Of a stretch of 64,000 nucleotides of DNA, positions 1 through 9,474 are shown piece by piece (position 1 is the stretch's first letter; each line of letters starts with the position of its first letter). Made by a program: the position numbers and the translations under genes. The DNA is from Artemisia argyi. Its lineage: Eukaryota; Streptophyta; Magnoliopsida; Asterales; Asteraceae. Under the pieces are notes generated by a model. That model searched no databases and was not told the DNA's origin. It saw only the letters and a list, made by a program, of their open reading frames with translations. The stretch lies in assembly GCA_030686995.1 (NCBI GenBank), contig CM060707.1, forward strand, positions 87,654,472 to 87,718,471, read 5' to 3'.

Positions 1-481
1 ACTCCTGACGCCGTCAAGAGTAAACTCATGACGCCGTCATAATGGACCTGCAGAAATTCTTATGTTAAGTTTCCGGAAAATTTCTGGAAAAACTTGGTCC
101 TACTTCCTGGAAAATCCTGCAAAACTTCATTATGACTCAATACAAGCATTTGACTCTAACGAATATGAATATACATGTTCATTTAATATTGTGGAGAATC
201 ATGATCTGTTTGTTTCTTAAAAACATATTTGGGGTTTCCCCTTACACTTATTTTTTTTGCAAAAATACTTTTAGGTTGGAATTAAGACTAGGCCAAACAA
301 CATAGTAAAGTATTTCCACTTATTTAGTTTAGAAAAATGATCTACCAACAATAAAAATAAAACATGCATACGGAAGCAAATAACAATCAAACAAATAAAA
401 TCACACAAAACATGGGTTGCCTCCCAAGAAGCGCTTTTCTTTATTTACGAGTCTTGTAGCTAGACTCAGAGTCATGGGTTA
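1..481 (-). other. Non-coding 3' region of element A
   Basis: No coding frame is supported. On the minus strand, just after the gag-protease stop, there is a box reading GGGAGGCAACCCA (around 411-425), which is common downstream of the ORFs of Athila/Tat-type elements. Two copies of TGACGCCGTCA lie at 6-16 and 29-39, matching the cluster in this element's LTR at 3871-4072. A polypurine tract and 3' LTR cannot be placed, so the element probably continues to the left. Confidence 0.5.
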
Positions 482-2719
482 CTACGTGATCTCATCATTG
501 GTTCCACTCTCTAGGTCGTCTTCTAAACCAGTTTTGTATTCCGGACCTAGTTGCAAGCACTCTTTGTAGAAACCAAGCATCCTATTTCTAACATACTCTA
601 CTCCTCTACGTCTATCCTCCTCATTCCTATAATAAGCCGCTTGCTTGTGTTCCTTTTCGAAATTAGAGAGAAGGCGGTATTGCTCAATCTTGTAGGGCAT
701 TTGATAAGCAACCTCATCATTCTCTTTCTTGAATCTAACTATCCCTAAAGTCGGATCATAACTCATCCTAGTGGCCTCAACAAATGGTTTCCCAAATATT
801 ATTTGACTTAGGCAAGCATCTATCACCGGACGAGTGTCCTCAACTATCATAAAATCGATCTCATAGGTGAGATTCCCTATAATCACATGCAATCCTTTCA
901 CTCTTCCCGCAAAATTACTTATCAGGTTCCTATTAGGCATCATCCTAAAATTAAGTTGCTTCTTCATCACCCAATTGTAATAAGTCCTAGTCATGATGTT
1001 CATGGGGGATCTATGGTCTATGTAAGCTTTCCATATATGCATGTGCCCGATATTGCATGGGATGTTAATGTTAGAGGGGTCTCCCATTTTGATAAGGGGG
1101 TCGCCAAAGATATATCTTCTCTCGGGACTATCGAATAAATCTTTATGGTATTCCTGTTCTTCCTTGGTTGGCAACTTATCAAAGTATTCTTCTCTAGGCT
1201 CTACCTCCTCTAATTCCTCTCTACTATCAACCTCAACTTCCCTATTCTCATCCTTAGTCTCGGCTTCTATCCTAACTTCATTCTTGTCACTCTCTTCTAT
1301 CTCCTTATCTATCGGCTTAATAGTGACAACATTAACAAAGTGGACCTGTTTAGATGATGAGGGATCCTTAATTTGGTTTCCGTTATTGGTGTCCCTAGTG
1401 TCCTTCCTAGGTGTGACTAATGCTTGGTTGTTGAGGGCTTTCAACAAGTTGTCAATCTTGTTGGTCATCTCCGTTTGTTGTTGGTTGAATTCGGTTTCAA
1501 ATCTAGCTATGCGAGCCTCTTGAGATGCCATGAACTTTGACATCAATCCTTCAAGATTGTTGGTACTACCATAGTTGTTAGAAGGATTGTTGTTGAAAGT
1601 ACGGTTGGATGGTGGACCGTTTGGTTGGTAACAATTAGGCGGATTGGAAGAATTGGTCTAATTTTGTTTCCACCTAAGGTTTGGGTGATTTTTCCATGAG
1701 GGGTTGTATGAATCACCGTAAGTGTTTGGCTCGGGCTTGAAAGTGTACCACTTATCTCCCGCTTCGTCGGTACGCGTGGATGCGTAGTCCGCAAAAGCTG
1801 TTCCGGGGAGTTCCACACAATCACGAGTGTCGTGGGGACCACTACATAATTCGCATGAAGAAGTGATTTTGTTCACTTGGCTTGAAGGCTTAGGAGCATT
1901 GTAAGATTTCATGAAAAACTTGACTTGGTCCTCAAGTTCCATGATCCTATGGTCGGGAGTGCTAGAATTGTTCGAAGGCAAAGATATTGCCTTGACCGTT
2001 TTGTTCAAATCACGGGGATCATTCCAACTTTCGTTGTCATAGAGAGCAAGATCTTCTATGAGTTCCCATGATTGTTCCGCACTAAGATCACGTAGCTTAC
2101 CACCGGCCGATTGGTCAATGGTTCGCCTCGTGGAGATGTCGATATGGTCATAAAAAATTTGGACTTGGAGCCAAAGATCTATGCCATGATGAGGGACTTT
2201 TTGGAGTAAGTCCTTGAAACGAGTCCATGCTTCATAAAGAGATTCATTTTGACGTTGTTGGAACATCAAGATGTCATTCCTAAGCTTAGTAGTTCTCCCC
2301 GGTGGGAAAAATTGAGCAAGGAAACGAGTGGTGAGATCATCCCATGTGGTGATGGATCCCGCGGGTAAACGCTCAAGCCATTGACTAGCTTGATCCCGTA
2401 GAGAGAATTGGAATAGGCGTAAATGGGTAGTCTCTCTAGTTGCAACATCTAGGTCTATGGAATCTACGATTTTGAGAAAGTCCTTAAGATGTTGGTTTGG
2501 ATCTTCGGAACGAAGTCCATGGAATGCACATCCGCTTTGCACCAACCGGATGGTGTCGGATCGCAAGGGGGTCACATTGGCTCCGGTGAGCTCAATGGTG
2601 TTTCGGTAGCCTTAGTGGCTAGGTCGGGAATACTCTCCTAAGGTTCGGGGCCTAAGGGGTTCTAATGGTGGGTTTTGTTGTGGTGGGATGACGGGTTCAA
2701 AGATGTTACCACCTTCCAT
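482..2719 (-). pseudogene. gag: Gag-aspartic protease polyprotein of element A, two in-frame stops
   Basis: One minus-strand frame of about 746 codons starts at the ATG at 2719-2717, after the primer site, and runs to the stop at 482-484. It is broken only by TAA at 2614-2612 and TAG at 1660-1658. Residues about 50-250 form a retrotransposon Gag region (pattern with ASQWLERLP and FLAQFFPP). A CX2CX3HX4C zinc knuckle (CELCSGPHDTRDC) follows at about residue 290. The C-terminal third resembles a retropepsin: YIDHRSPMNIM stands where the active-site Asp-Ser/Thr-Gly would be, and a later IIFGKPF matches the protease IIFGRPF-type strand. The Gly of the active triad is replaced by Arg, so catalysis is doubtful. 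Gag would package element RNA. Other pol domains are absent. Confidence 0.8.
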
Positions 2720-2865
2720 GATGTCGGATGGTAAAGATTACGAACAAAGACACGAAGAAATAAGATAGACTAAAGAAGACCTAAAAGTAAAAATAAAATC
2801 TTACTAGAAAGGAATCTAGCAAGTAGACCTAATAAAAAGAAATCCTAACCTAGACAATAACTATT

Positions 2866-2883
2866 CCTCGGGCTGCGGCGCCA
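2866..2883 (-). other. Primer-binding site of element A (Asp-tRNA type)
   Basis: The minus strand reads TGGCGCCGCAGCCCGAGG, matching the first eight bases of the plant tRNA-Asp 3' complement and diverging afterwards. It lies 6 nt inside the LTR end, as expected for minus-strand DNA priming. Confidence 0.65.
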
Positions 2884-2889
2884 AAAACT

Positions 2890-4278
2890 TGATGCATGGG
2901 AATCGCAACAGGCTTTACCTCTCGAGGGATCTCGAGAAGCTTACAACCCCCACCAGGCAGTGTACCTGATCGTTGTAGTATAGTATAGTGACAAGTACCG
3001 GGAGATTGATCGTTCAGCTTAAGAATAGTGTCGCTAGGATTAGAAAACCTAATTACAAGTTCTAAAGGTGAGGGATGATTATTTTTTGTGTTTTTATATT
3101 TTTTAGAAAGCAAATAAAATCTCGGGTTTTGGAAGAGTGGGCGGAATTAGTTGCTATTCAACTAACCCAAAACTAAGATGCAATCAAAATAAAATACAAA
3201 AAATGTAAATAAACTAATTATACTAAAGTTGTGAGCAGTAATTGGAGAAAATGTGTTTACTTAGATTTCACTACTCCCTAGATATCTTTTACACGTTAAT
3301 TACTTGTTATAATTGCATGGATGACGGATCGTATTCATTAATACCATTCATGGGGTGGCATACATAACTCCTCAATTCTATGAGCTCTTATCTCCTCCTA
3401 CACCATGCCCAACACAACTATAGGGATTGTAAATAGTGGCTCATGCATTAAATACAACCAATAAAGACCTAGTACGCCTCGGTTCATGTTTCTTAAGACG
3501 TTCAAGCATGTTACCATTTGGAGATCTGCCAGTTTTCTTAAGCCTAACATATAAATCATTCATCCAAGACAAGAATAAACAAGTAATCAACACATAATCA
3601 ATATCTAGGTTTCATAAGATCTAAGCAAACACAAAAGAGATCTAGCCTAGCATAATGGAATTGAGACAAGAACAAGATATAGACAACCAACATTTAGACA
3701 TATTGATTGAATTAGAAGAACACTTATCTTAATTAATCATGCAAGGTATCAAGGGGTTGGAACCCTTGAAAAACCTGTAAAGTTGCACCAAAATCGTCTT
3801 TAGGGTTTCTCCAAAACTTCTCTCTCCTTTTATGTGAAAAACTAGAAAACTATATATAGGAAAATGGGGATGACGGCGTCAAGAACAAATGTGTGACGCC
3901 GTCATCTCGCCGCCAAATACTTCCTCGGACGGCCTTGATCTACTTCTGACGCCGTCAAGGCCTAGGCCGTCACACAAATTCCTCTTGACGCCCTGTGTGT
4001 GACGCCGTCATCAACTACGGATTTTAATTCTTAAGGTTTGACGCCATCATGCATTTACTCTTGACGCCTTCATGTACTGTTCCCAGCATGGAAAATTGAG
4101 ACTTTGTCGTTTTCTTCACTTTTATGCTCCAAAAACGTCCAAAATGGCTTCTTTTCCAGAATTCACTCTCCAAGTACCTAAAATCACAAAAGGAACAATT
4201 TAGGGCAATATTTGATCAAATAAATTCGGATTCGGGCTTAAATGACCCCCTAAAAACGGACCATTTTTCGCCTCATCA
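2890..4278 (-). repeat. LTR of element A (5' LTR)
   Basis: On the minus strand this 1389-bp segment starts TGATGAGG and ends GCATCA, giving a TGAT/ATCA terminal inverted repeat, and is followed by the primer site. A TATA-like CTATATATAG lies at about 3851-3859, with the TGACGCCGTCA cluster just upstream of it. The paired LTR is outside the window, so the boundaries rest on termini, primer spacing and disruption of the neighbouring ORF at 4279. Confidence 0.7.
3871..4072 (-). promoter_or_regulatory. Cluster of TGACGCCGTCA-type boxes upstream of the LTR TATA
   Basis: Exact or one-mismatch copies lie at 3871-3881, 3894-3904, 3947-3957, 4000-4010, 4039-4049 and 4062-4072. Each is an inverted pair of TGACG half-sites around one central base. 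TGACG is the known core of plant as-1/bZIP (TGA factor) sites. The array sits just upstream of the TATA-like box of this minus-strand LTR, so an enhancer role is plausible. This is inference. Confidence 0.5.
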
Positions 4279-5064
4279 ACGGGTGAGAAGCATCCCGTAT
4301 GGAAGAGTGGTGGTACCATGAACCGAGATGTTTGCCATCCTTTTGGCAATGTAGTAAGCTAAGTTGAAAGTTTGGCAGGTGGATACACTATAGAGCATGT
4401 AGGAGAGACAAGTGTTGATATGGTCCCTATTTCCTAAGGTGCTAATGACATTGGCCCTAATGATCTCCTCCCATTTAAAAAATTGTGGTCTCAACTCATT
4501 AAGCTCCATTCCAAAAGGGTCTTTTGCAACTTCCTCTCCCGACTGGGTTCTCCTAGTATGAGAGGTCCTAACAAAAAGGTGCTCAGGAATAACTTCTTTG
4601 CTCACTAGAGGGGTGTCATAAGGATGAATACGGTCATGGATTGAGTCAAGAGTTGAAAGTGGCCATTTATCGATATAAGGACATGTGCCCCTATTTGGAA
4701 CACGGAGCACTTGAGCAAATTGATCTAAGGTGATTTCAAAGTCATTTTGGTTGATTGAAAAGTTTAATGACATGAGACCTTCATCATCTGTGTTAAGGGT
4801 CACGGAAGCATAGAACTCTAGGATGAAACGAGGACAAATTGGTTCATCTATAACTAAGAGACAATCAAAGTTGATCAGAGAGAGTTCTTCCCTAATGTTA
4901 GTTCCAACAAGGAAAGTAGGGTCTATGGTTCTACCCTCATAGACATAAGGCTTCTCAAGTTTCTTAAAGATTTATACTTGTGTCGTGGTTAGCCCTTTGG
5001 TCTTATGGTGTTTGGGTAGGTATTTAGTGGTGTCTTTGTGGTCATAGAAGGTTGCGTGAGGCAT
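4279..5064 (-). pseudogene. Transposon-associated ORF of unknown function, truncated by element A
   Basis: A minus-strand frame opens at an ATG at 5064 (protein starts MPHATFYDHKD), runs through one in-frame TAA at 4974-4972, and stays open to 4279, where element A interrupts it inside the motif GMLLTR. About 260 codons remain. Mid-protein motifs such as EPICPRFILEFYA, LGNRDHI and FNLAYYIAKRM recall the 'putative plant transposon protein' type of domain common in plant transposable elements, but I cannot confirm a family. A predicted leader intron ends 8 nt before the ATG (acceptor CTAG/G). The frame follows copia pol on the same strand, so it could be a third ORF of that element (see findings). 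Confidence 0.55.
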
Positions 5065-5071
5065 GATGAAC

Positions 5072-5617
5072 CTAGAAAAATAATTTTCACATTTTAGTTT
5101 ATGGAAATAAAGATTTAAGAAACAAAATTCTAGTGTGTGTCTATATGAAAACAATATGGAGTTGTGGTTATCTCGACTCATTTTAATGTTTAAAATGGTT
5201 TTACTTATGCAAATTTTGTGTAAATTTTGAGATAACCCAAATGCTCTTAGTTCAATGTAGCTACAGTTGAATGTACCCGAAAATACATATTAGTTATGTA
5301 TTCCCTTTAGCATTCAAGAGACATAATGCAAGTGATGTTTTAAACATAACGTTTTTCTTCTGTATTATCAATGCAAAAAAATATTTTTCCTAAATGTGAG
5401 AAGGTTTTTCAAAATTTGACATGGGGTGTTTAGTATATTGTGATAATGTCTTACAAGATGCAATTCCTAACTAATGGAAAACATAATTGGTTTTGTTTAT
5501 GACAAATGCACTTCATGATTGCCTAAGTTGATGCATAACCCCAAGTCTTTAGTTTTTGTGCATAAATAGAATTTCCTAAACACATATCAGGAGAGTAATT
5601 GAGTTTAGAATACTTAC
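5072..5617 (-). other. Predicted leader intron upstream of the 5064 ORF
   Basis: On the minus strand a donor reading ACT/GTAAGTA (intron first base 5617) and an acceptor reading TTTTTCTAG/G (last base 5072) bracket 546 nt of AT-rich sequence with no supported coding frame. The acceptor lies 8 nt before the ATG at 5064, as in many plant 5' UTR introns. It was predicted from splice consensus only. Confidence 0.4.
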
Positions 5618-5735
5618 AGTGATGATAGGAATGAAGAGTGGCTGTTTAGAACCCTAATTTTCATGTGAGAATGGGTGTGGAAGTGAATAGTAACTGTTTT
5701 TGGTGAGTGGTGTAGGATATGGAACTTTTTGGTTT

Positions 5736-5826
5736 AATATATAAAAAGAGAACCTGTGCAGGCGTCTGGCGGACTGGACGGAACCAAACAGAGGGATCCG
5801 CCCTTTGTGTGTTTTGGTTCCGCCAG
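5736..5826 (-). promoter_or_regulatory. Hairpin plus TATA-like promoter after copia pol
   Basis: An inverted repeat built from CGGAACCAAA (5779-5788) and TTTGGTTCCG (5813-5822), with outer arms CTGGCGG/CCGCCAG, lies next to an AT-rich TATATATTAA on the minus strand (about 5736-5746). The same hairpin-then-TATA order occurs in the copia LTR at 21801-21861, in element orientation. It would drive transcription towards the 5064 ORF. Confidence 0.4.
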
Positions 5827-5920
5827 TTCTGCAGGAGTATAAACAAGAAATTTTTGTTTTGAATTTCTACGATTTTATCTAACGTTTAAATCTATGAAGT
5901 AGGATCCATAAGTCCTATGC

Positions 5921-6697
5921 CTAGTCTAAGGAGATTAAATGGTTCACGTATAAGGGGTTTTGTAAGATATCGGCAATGTTGTCTTCGGAGGATACTTTCT
6001 CGATGGAGATGTTTCCTTTTTGAACATTGTCACGAAGGAAATGATGACGGATTTCTATATGTTTGGTACAAGCATGTTGGACTGGATTTTTACTCGGGTC
6101 GATGGCTCCTTTGTTGTCGCAAAGGATAAATATGTCTTTAATTACAATTCTGTAGTCCACGAGAGCTTGCTTCATCCAAAGAGCTTGTTGACATGCTTTT
6201 TTGGCCGATACGTATTCGGCTTCAGTTGTTGAGATTGCAAGGGCTGTTTGCTTCTTGGAGAACTATGAGGTGAGACAATGTCCAACAAAAGTACAAATAC
6301 CACTTGTACTTTTTCTATCAACACAGTCACCGGCATGATCCGAGTCAGCATACACTATGGTTTCTACACCCATTCCTTTGGGATACCATAATCCTAGATG
6401 TGTAGTGCCTTTGATGTGCCTAAAAATTCTTTTTACGGCTTCAAGATGGATTGTTTTGGGATCTTCTTGAAAAAGAGCATATAGACAAACGCTAAACATA
6501 ATGTCGGGTCTACTAGCCGTGAGATAGAGTAGACTACCAATCATACCCCTATATTTAGTGTTATCTACGGATTCACTTTCCTCATCCTTTGTGAGTTTGG
6601 TTTCCGAGGACAAAGGCGTTTTGATAGGTTTTGAATCTTCTAGACCAAATTTCTTAAGCATATCTTTTATGTATTTAGATTGGTTAAAGAATCCCAT
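5921..6697 (-). pseudogene. pol: Copia RNase H domain
   Basis: This is the C-terminal part of copia Pol. A connection region with YRGMIGSLLYLTASRPDI is followed by RNase H, with catalytic acidic residues visible in YADSDHAGD, in TEAEYVSA (this stretch lies between the two longer open segments) and in LCDNKGAID. The frame is joined to reverse transcriptase only through a frameshift near 6690. An in-frame stop lies near 6260, where open reading resumes at 6175. The product would degrade the RNA strand of the RNA-DNA hybrid during reverse transcription. Confidence 0.85.
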
Positions 6698-7952
6698 CTT
6701 TTAATTGTTTAATTTGAAGTCCTAAGAAAAAGTTGAGTTCTCCCATCATACTCATCTCAAACTCGTCATGCATGATTTTAGAGAAATCGTCGCATAGTTC
6801 TTGACAAGTTGATCCGAATATAATATCATCAACATATATTTGAACTATGATAAAGTGTGATTCTTTCTTCTTAGTGAAGAGAGTGTTGTCAACTAGGCCC
6901 GTGGTATACTTATGGTCAACTAGGAAGGTTTTAAGTCGATCATACCATGCTTTTGGAGCTTGCTTAAGTTCGTATAAAGCCTTTTTGAGTTTGTAAACGT
7001 GATTAGGTTTTTCAAAGTCGGTAAAGCCCGATGGTTGAGCAAAATAAACTTCTTCATTAATAAAACCATTTAAGAATGCACTTTTGACGTCCATTTGAAA
7101 ATGTTTAAAGTCATGTGCGCATGCATATGCAAGTAAGATTCTAATTGACTCGAGCCTAGCAACCGGAGCAAAAGTTTCATCGTAGTCAATGCTTTCTTGT
7201 TGATTATAACCTTATGCTACTAGCCTAGCTTTGTTTCTAGACACAACTCCATTTTCATCCATTTTATTTCGAAAGACCCACTTTGTTCCAATTATAGTTT
7301 GATTCTTTGGTTGAGGAACTAGTGTCCAAACATCATTTCTAATAAATTGGTTCAATTCTTCTTGCATAGCTATTAACCAAGATTCGTCTTTTATAGCTTC
7401 ATTAATACTTTTAGGTTAACTGGTTGATATAAAACAAAAATAGTTACTTTCATTTTGAGCTTTTGATCTTAAGGTTCTTTCATTAAGTTTACCAATGACA
7501 CTATCTAATGGATGACTTTTAGACTCTTTAATATGAACTATTTATCTATTTAATAGTTCATCTTCCTTGTCGTTTTCTAAATCATTTTGATTAATAACTT
7601 GACTTTCAACTAAGTCATCATCTACCAAAGGTGATATCTTAGAGGGAGGTGGAATTTTTTCGAATGCTACATTCAACGATTCCTCGACTCTTAATGTTTC
7701 TTTATTTAGAACAATATAAGCTTTGCTATTTTGTGAATATCCAAGGAATGCACCTTTATAAGACTGTGGGTCAAATTTAGTGACATAATCCTTGGTGTTT
7801 AGTATAAAGCATTTAATCCCAAATACTTTAAAGTATCCTAATGTTGGCTTTTTACCTCTATATAATTCATATGGAGTTTTATCTAAAAATGGTCTAATTA
7901 GGACTTGGTTTAAGATATAAGTTGATGTGTCGACGGCATTACACCAAAACTT
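6684..7952 (-). pseudogene. pol: Copia reverse transcriptase region, with in-frame stops
   Basis: After integrase, the minus-strand frame gives the copia linker and then reverse transcriptase. KVFGIKCF and GAFLGYS mark the linker, NDVWTLVPQP and GTKWVFRNK the start of the RT domain, and MDVKSAFLNG and YVDDIIFGST the catalytic palm with its YVDD. At least three in-frame stops occur between 7953 and 7200, including one in place of Gln or Arg in the segment after KARLVA. From 7094 to about 6690 the frame is intact, then a frameshift leads into RNase H. It lies in the normal copia order between integrase and RNase H. Confidence 0.87.
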
Positions 7953-8579
7953 TTATGGAATATTTTGTTCATTAAGCATTGTTCTACTCATCTCTTGAAG
8001 TTTCCGGTTTTTACGTTGTACTACACCATTAGATTGAGGAGTGAGAGGAGCCGAGAAGTTATGTGTTATACCATTTTTATTACAAAATTCACCAAATTGT
8101 ATTTCATTATCAAATTCCCGACCGTGATCCGTTCTAATTGACATAATGCAATTTCCTAATTGATTTTGAATTTTCTTACTAAGAATTTCAAATTGTTCGA
8201 AAGCTTCATTTTTACTTTTCAAAAATCTTGTCCATGTATACCGTGAATAATCATCTACTATGACCAAAGTGTAGAAGTTACCTCTATAACTTTGTATAGC
8301 GGATGGACCAAACAAATCCATATGCAAAAGTTCTAAACACCTAGATGTAGAAACCACATTTTTAGCCTTATGGCTAATATGAACTTGTTTACCAATTTCG
8401 CAAGCATCGCAAAAGTGTTGGTCATATTTCAACTTGGTTAGGTTTCTAACTAATTCCTTAGAGGATAGGGATTGAATAAGTCTCATATTAGTGTGATCTG
8501 AGCGTCTATGCCAAAGAGTTGAGGATTTATCTAATGAGGTAAGACAAAGTTTATCTCTAGATGTTTTATCAATTTTCAT
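7953..8579 (-). pseudogene. pol: Copia GAG-pre-integrase and integrase core, catalytic Glu lost
   Basis: The segment begins with the zinc-binding pre-integrase region (LWHRRSDHTNMRLIQSLSS, then FCDACEIGKQ) and continues into the DDE core: Asp in LLHMDLFGP, Asp in RTDHGREFD, and the motif PQSNGVVQRKNR. In copia integrases the last motif normally carries Glu (VERKNR). Here the codon is CAA (Gln), one transversion from GAA, which should abolish strand transfer. The frame is otherwise intact for 208 codons. Integrase would insert the DNA copy into the genome. Confidence 0.88.
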
Positions 8580-8648
8580 GACGTATACGTTGTTCTTAAG
8601 AACTCCTTTAGCTATTGTTATACCATCTTTTAGTATTTTACTTTCGTT

Positions 8649-8915
8649 TTAACTAAAGAGGACATTATACTTTTTACGGCAAAGTTGACTAGTACTAAGA
8701 AGATTAAATCCTAAGTTGTCAACGTGAGCAACATCATCAATAGATAGAGAGTCATGAGAGATAGTACCTTTTCCGATGATTTTACTTTTAAGCTTGCTAC
8801 CAAAAGTATCGTTACTTCCGTCATAAACTTGATATGTTGAGAAAAGACTTTTGCTTCCCGTCATGTGTCTTGAGCAACCGCTATCTTTGATCCATTCATC
8901 CGGTTCCAAACACAC
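8649..8915 (-). pseudogene. pol: Copia aspartic protease
   Basis: The peptide contains WIKDSGCSRHMTG, the copia protease active site (Asp-Ser-Gly followed by CSRHMTG), then GKGTISHDSLSIDDVAHV and LLSTSQLCRKK, typical of the rest of the fold. A stop at 8649-8651 separates it from the pre-integrase segment. The protease would cut the Gag-Pol precursor. It lies directly between gag and integrase, as in other copia elements. Confidence 0.85.
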
Positions 8916-9310
8916 TATTAAGCAAACCTATTTTATAACAAGCAATCAAACATTTGGTCCCTAATATTTCATGGGTCCATTTTGGTTAAACATGTTGTTC
9001 CCTTGATTCATGTAAGGAAATGGTGGATATGGGTTCCAAGACACATAGTTTGGAACTTGATGTTGTCTAGGTATGTTTTGACCCCAGATATTTTGAAAGT
9101 AAGGTTGTGTGTTGTAGCTACTCTTTGGAAAGGGGCATTTGGATATAGGCGTTTTAGGTCTTGGTTGAGTAGTTCTAGTTTTAAATTCATTTTTTGCAAG
9201 TCCTACTCCTATCTTAATGGCTGGTTTAAGTTTAGTTTCAATTGAACTAGTGTTGGACTTCTTTGTAACTTTAACAAATTCATTACGGTTAGTTACTGAA
9301 GTGTTCTGTT

Positions 9311-9394
9311 CTGCAGCAGTCTTCACGGAACCAATGGGTTTAACTGGCGGAACCAAATTTTTGGTTCCGTCATTTCCGTGGGTCACTGCTGCAG
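9311..9394. repeat. Hairpin inside copia gag
   Basis: Outer arms CTGCAGCAGT (9311-9320) and ACTGCTGCAG (9385-9394) are perfectly complementary. Inner arms CGGAACCAAA (9348-9357) and TTTGGTTCCG (9360-9369) are also perfect, with a 2-nt loop. The inner arm is the same motif as in the hairpins near 5779 and 21840. Confidence 0.75.
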
Positions 9395-9469
9395 TTTTGT
9401 CATTTTCTTGTCCTTTTTCGCCTTGTTTCTTTAAACTACTTATTGACTCTGATTTCATGAATCCTAACC

Positions 9470-9474
9470 CTGTT
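9470..9474. other. Left target-site duplication CTGTT of the triple-LTR array
   Basis: CTGTT immediately precedes the TGTCACA start of the first LTR, and the same five bases follow the last LTR at 19700-19704. Confidence 0.92.

Larger units (their letters stand above)
1..4278 (-). mobile_element. Element A: gag-only Athila/Tat-like LTR retrotransposon, left end outside window
   Basis: Read on the minus strand, the order is LTR (4278 to 2890), an Asp-tRNA-type primer site (2883 to 2866), one gag-protease frame (2719 to 482), then non-coding sequence to the window edge. No reverse transcriptase, RNase H or integrase follows the protease, so the element is non-autonomous (the TR-GAG layout). 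The right LTR end falls inside another ORF; the 5 bp beyond it are ACGGG, the expected target duplication, whose partner is off-window. The 3' LTR is not seen. The Athila/Tat assignment rests on the primer site, the gag fold pattern and the TGAT...ATCA LTR ends. Confidence 0.75.
8961..9474 (-). pseudogene. gag: Copia gag-pol spacer, downstream part of split gag
   Basis: This low-complexity, Lys/Ser/Asn-rich segment sits between gag and protease. Its frame runs up to the insertion point at 9474 and resumes in the same frame at 19700 beyond the target duplication, so the array split one ancestral gag frame. It has no recognised domain. It ends in an aromatic-rich stretch (FPKSSYNTQPYFQNIWGQN) that precedes protease in many plant copia elements. 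A strong hairpin (9311-9394) lies within the coding sequence. Confidence 0.7.

Noticed and set aside
5180..5900. 3' LTR of the minus-strand copia element
   Set aside because: Neither terminus of the LTR at 21181-22414 is recognisable here. Only the hairpin-TATA motif is shared.
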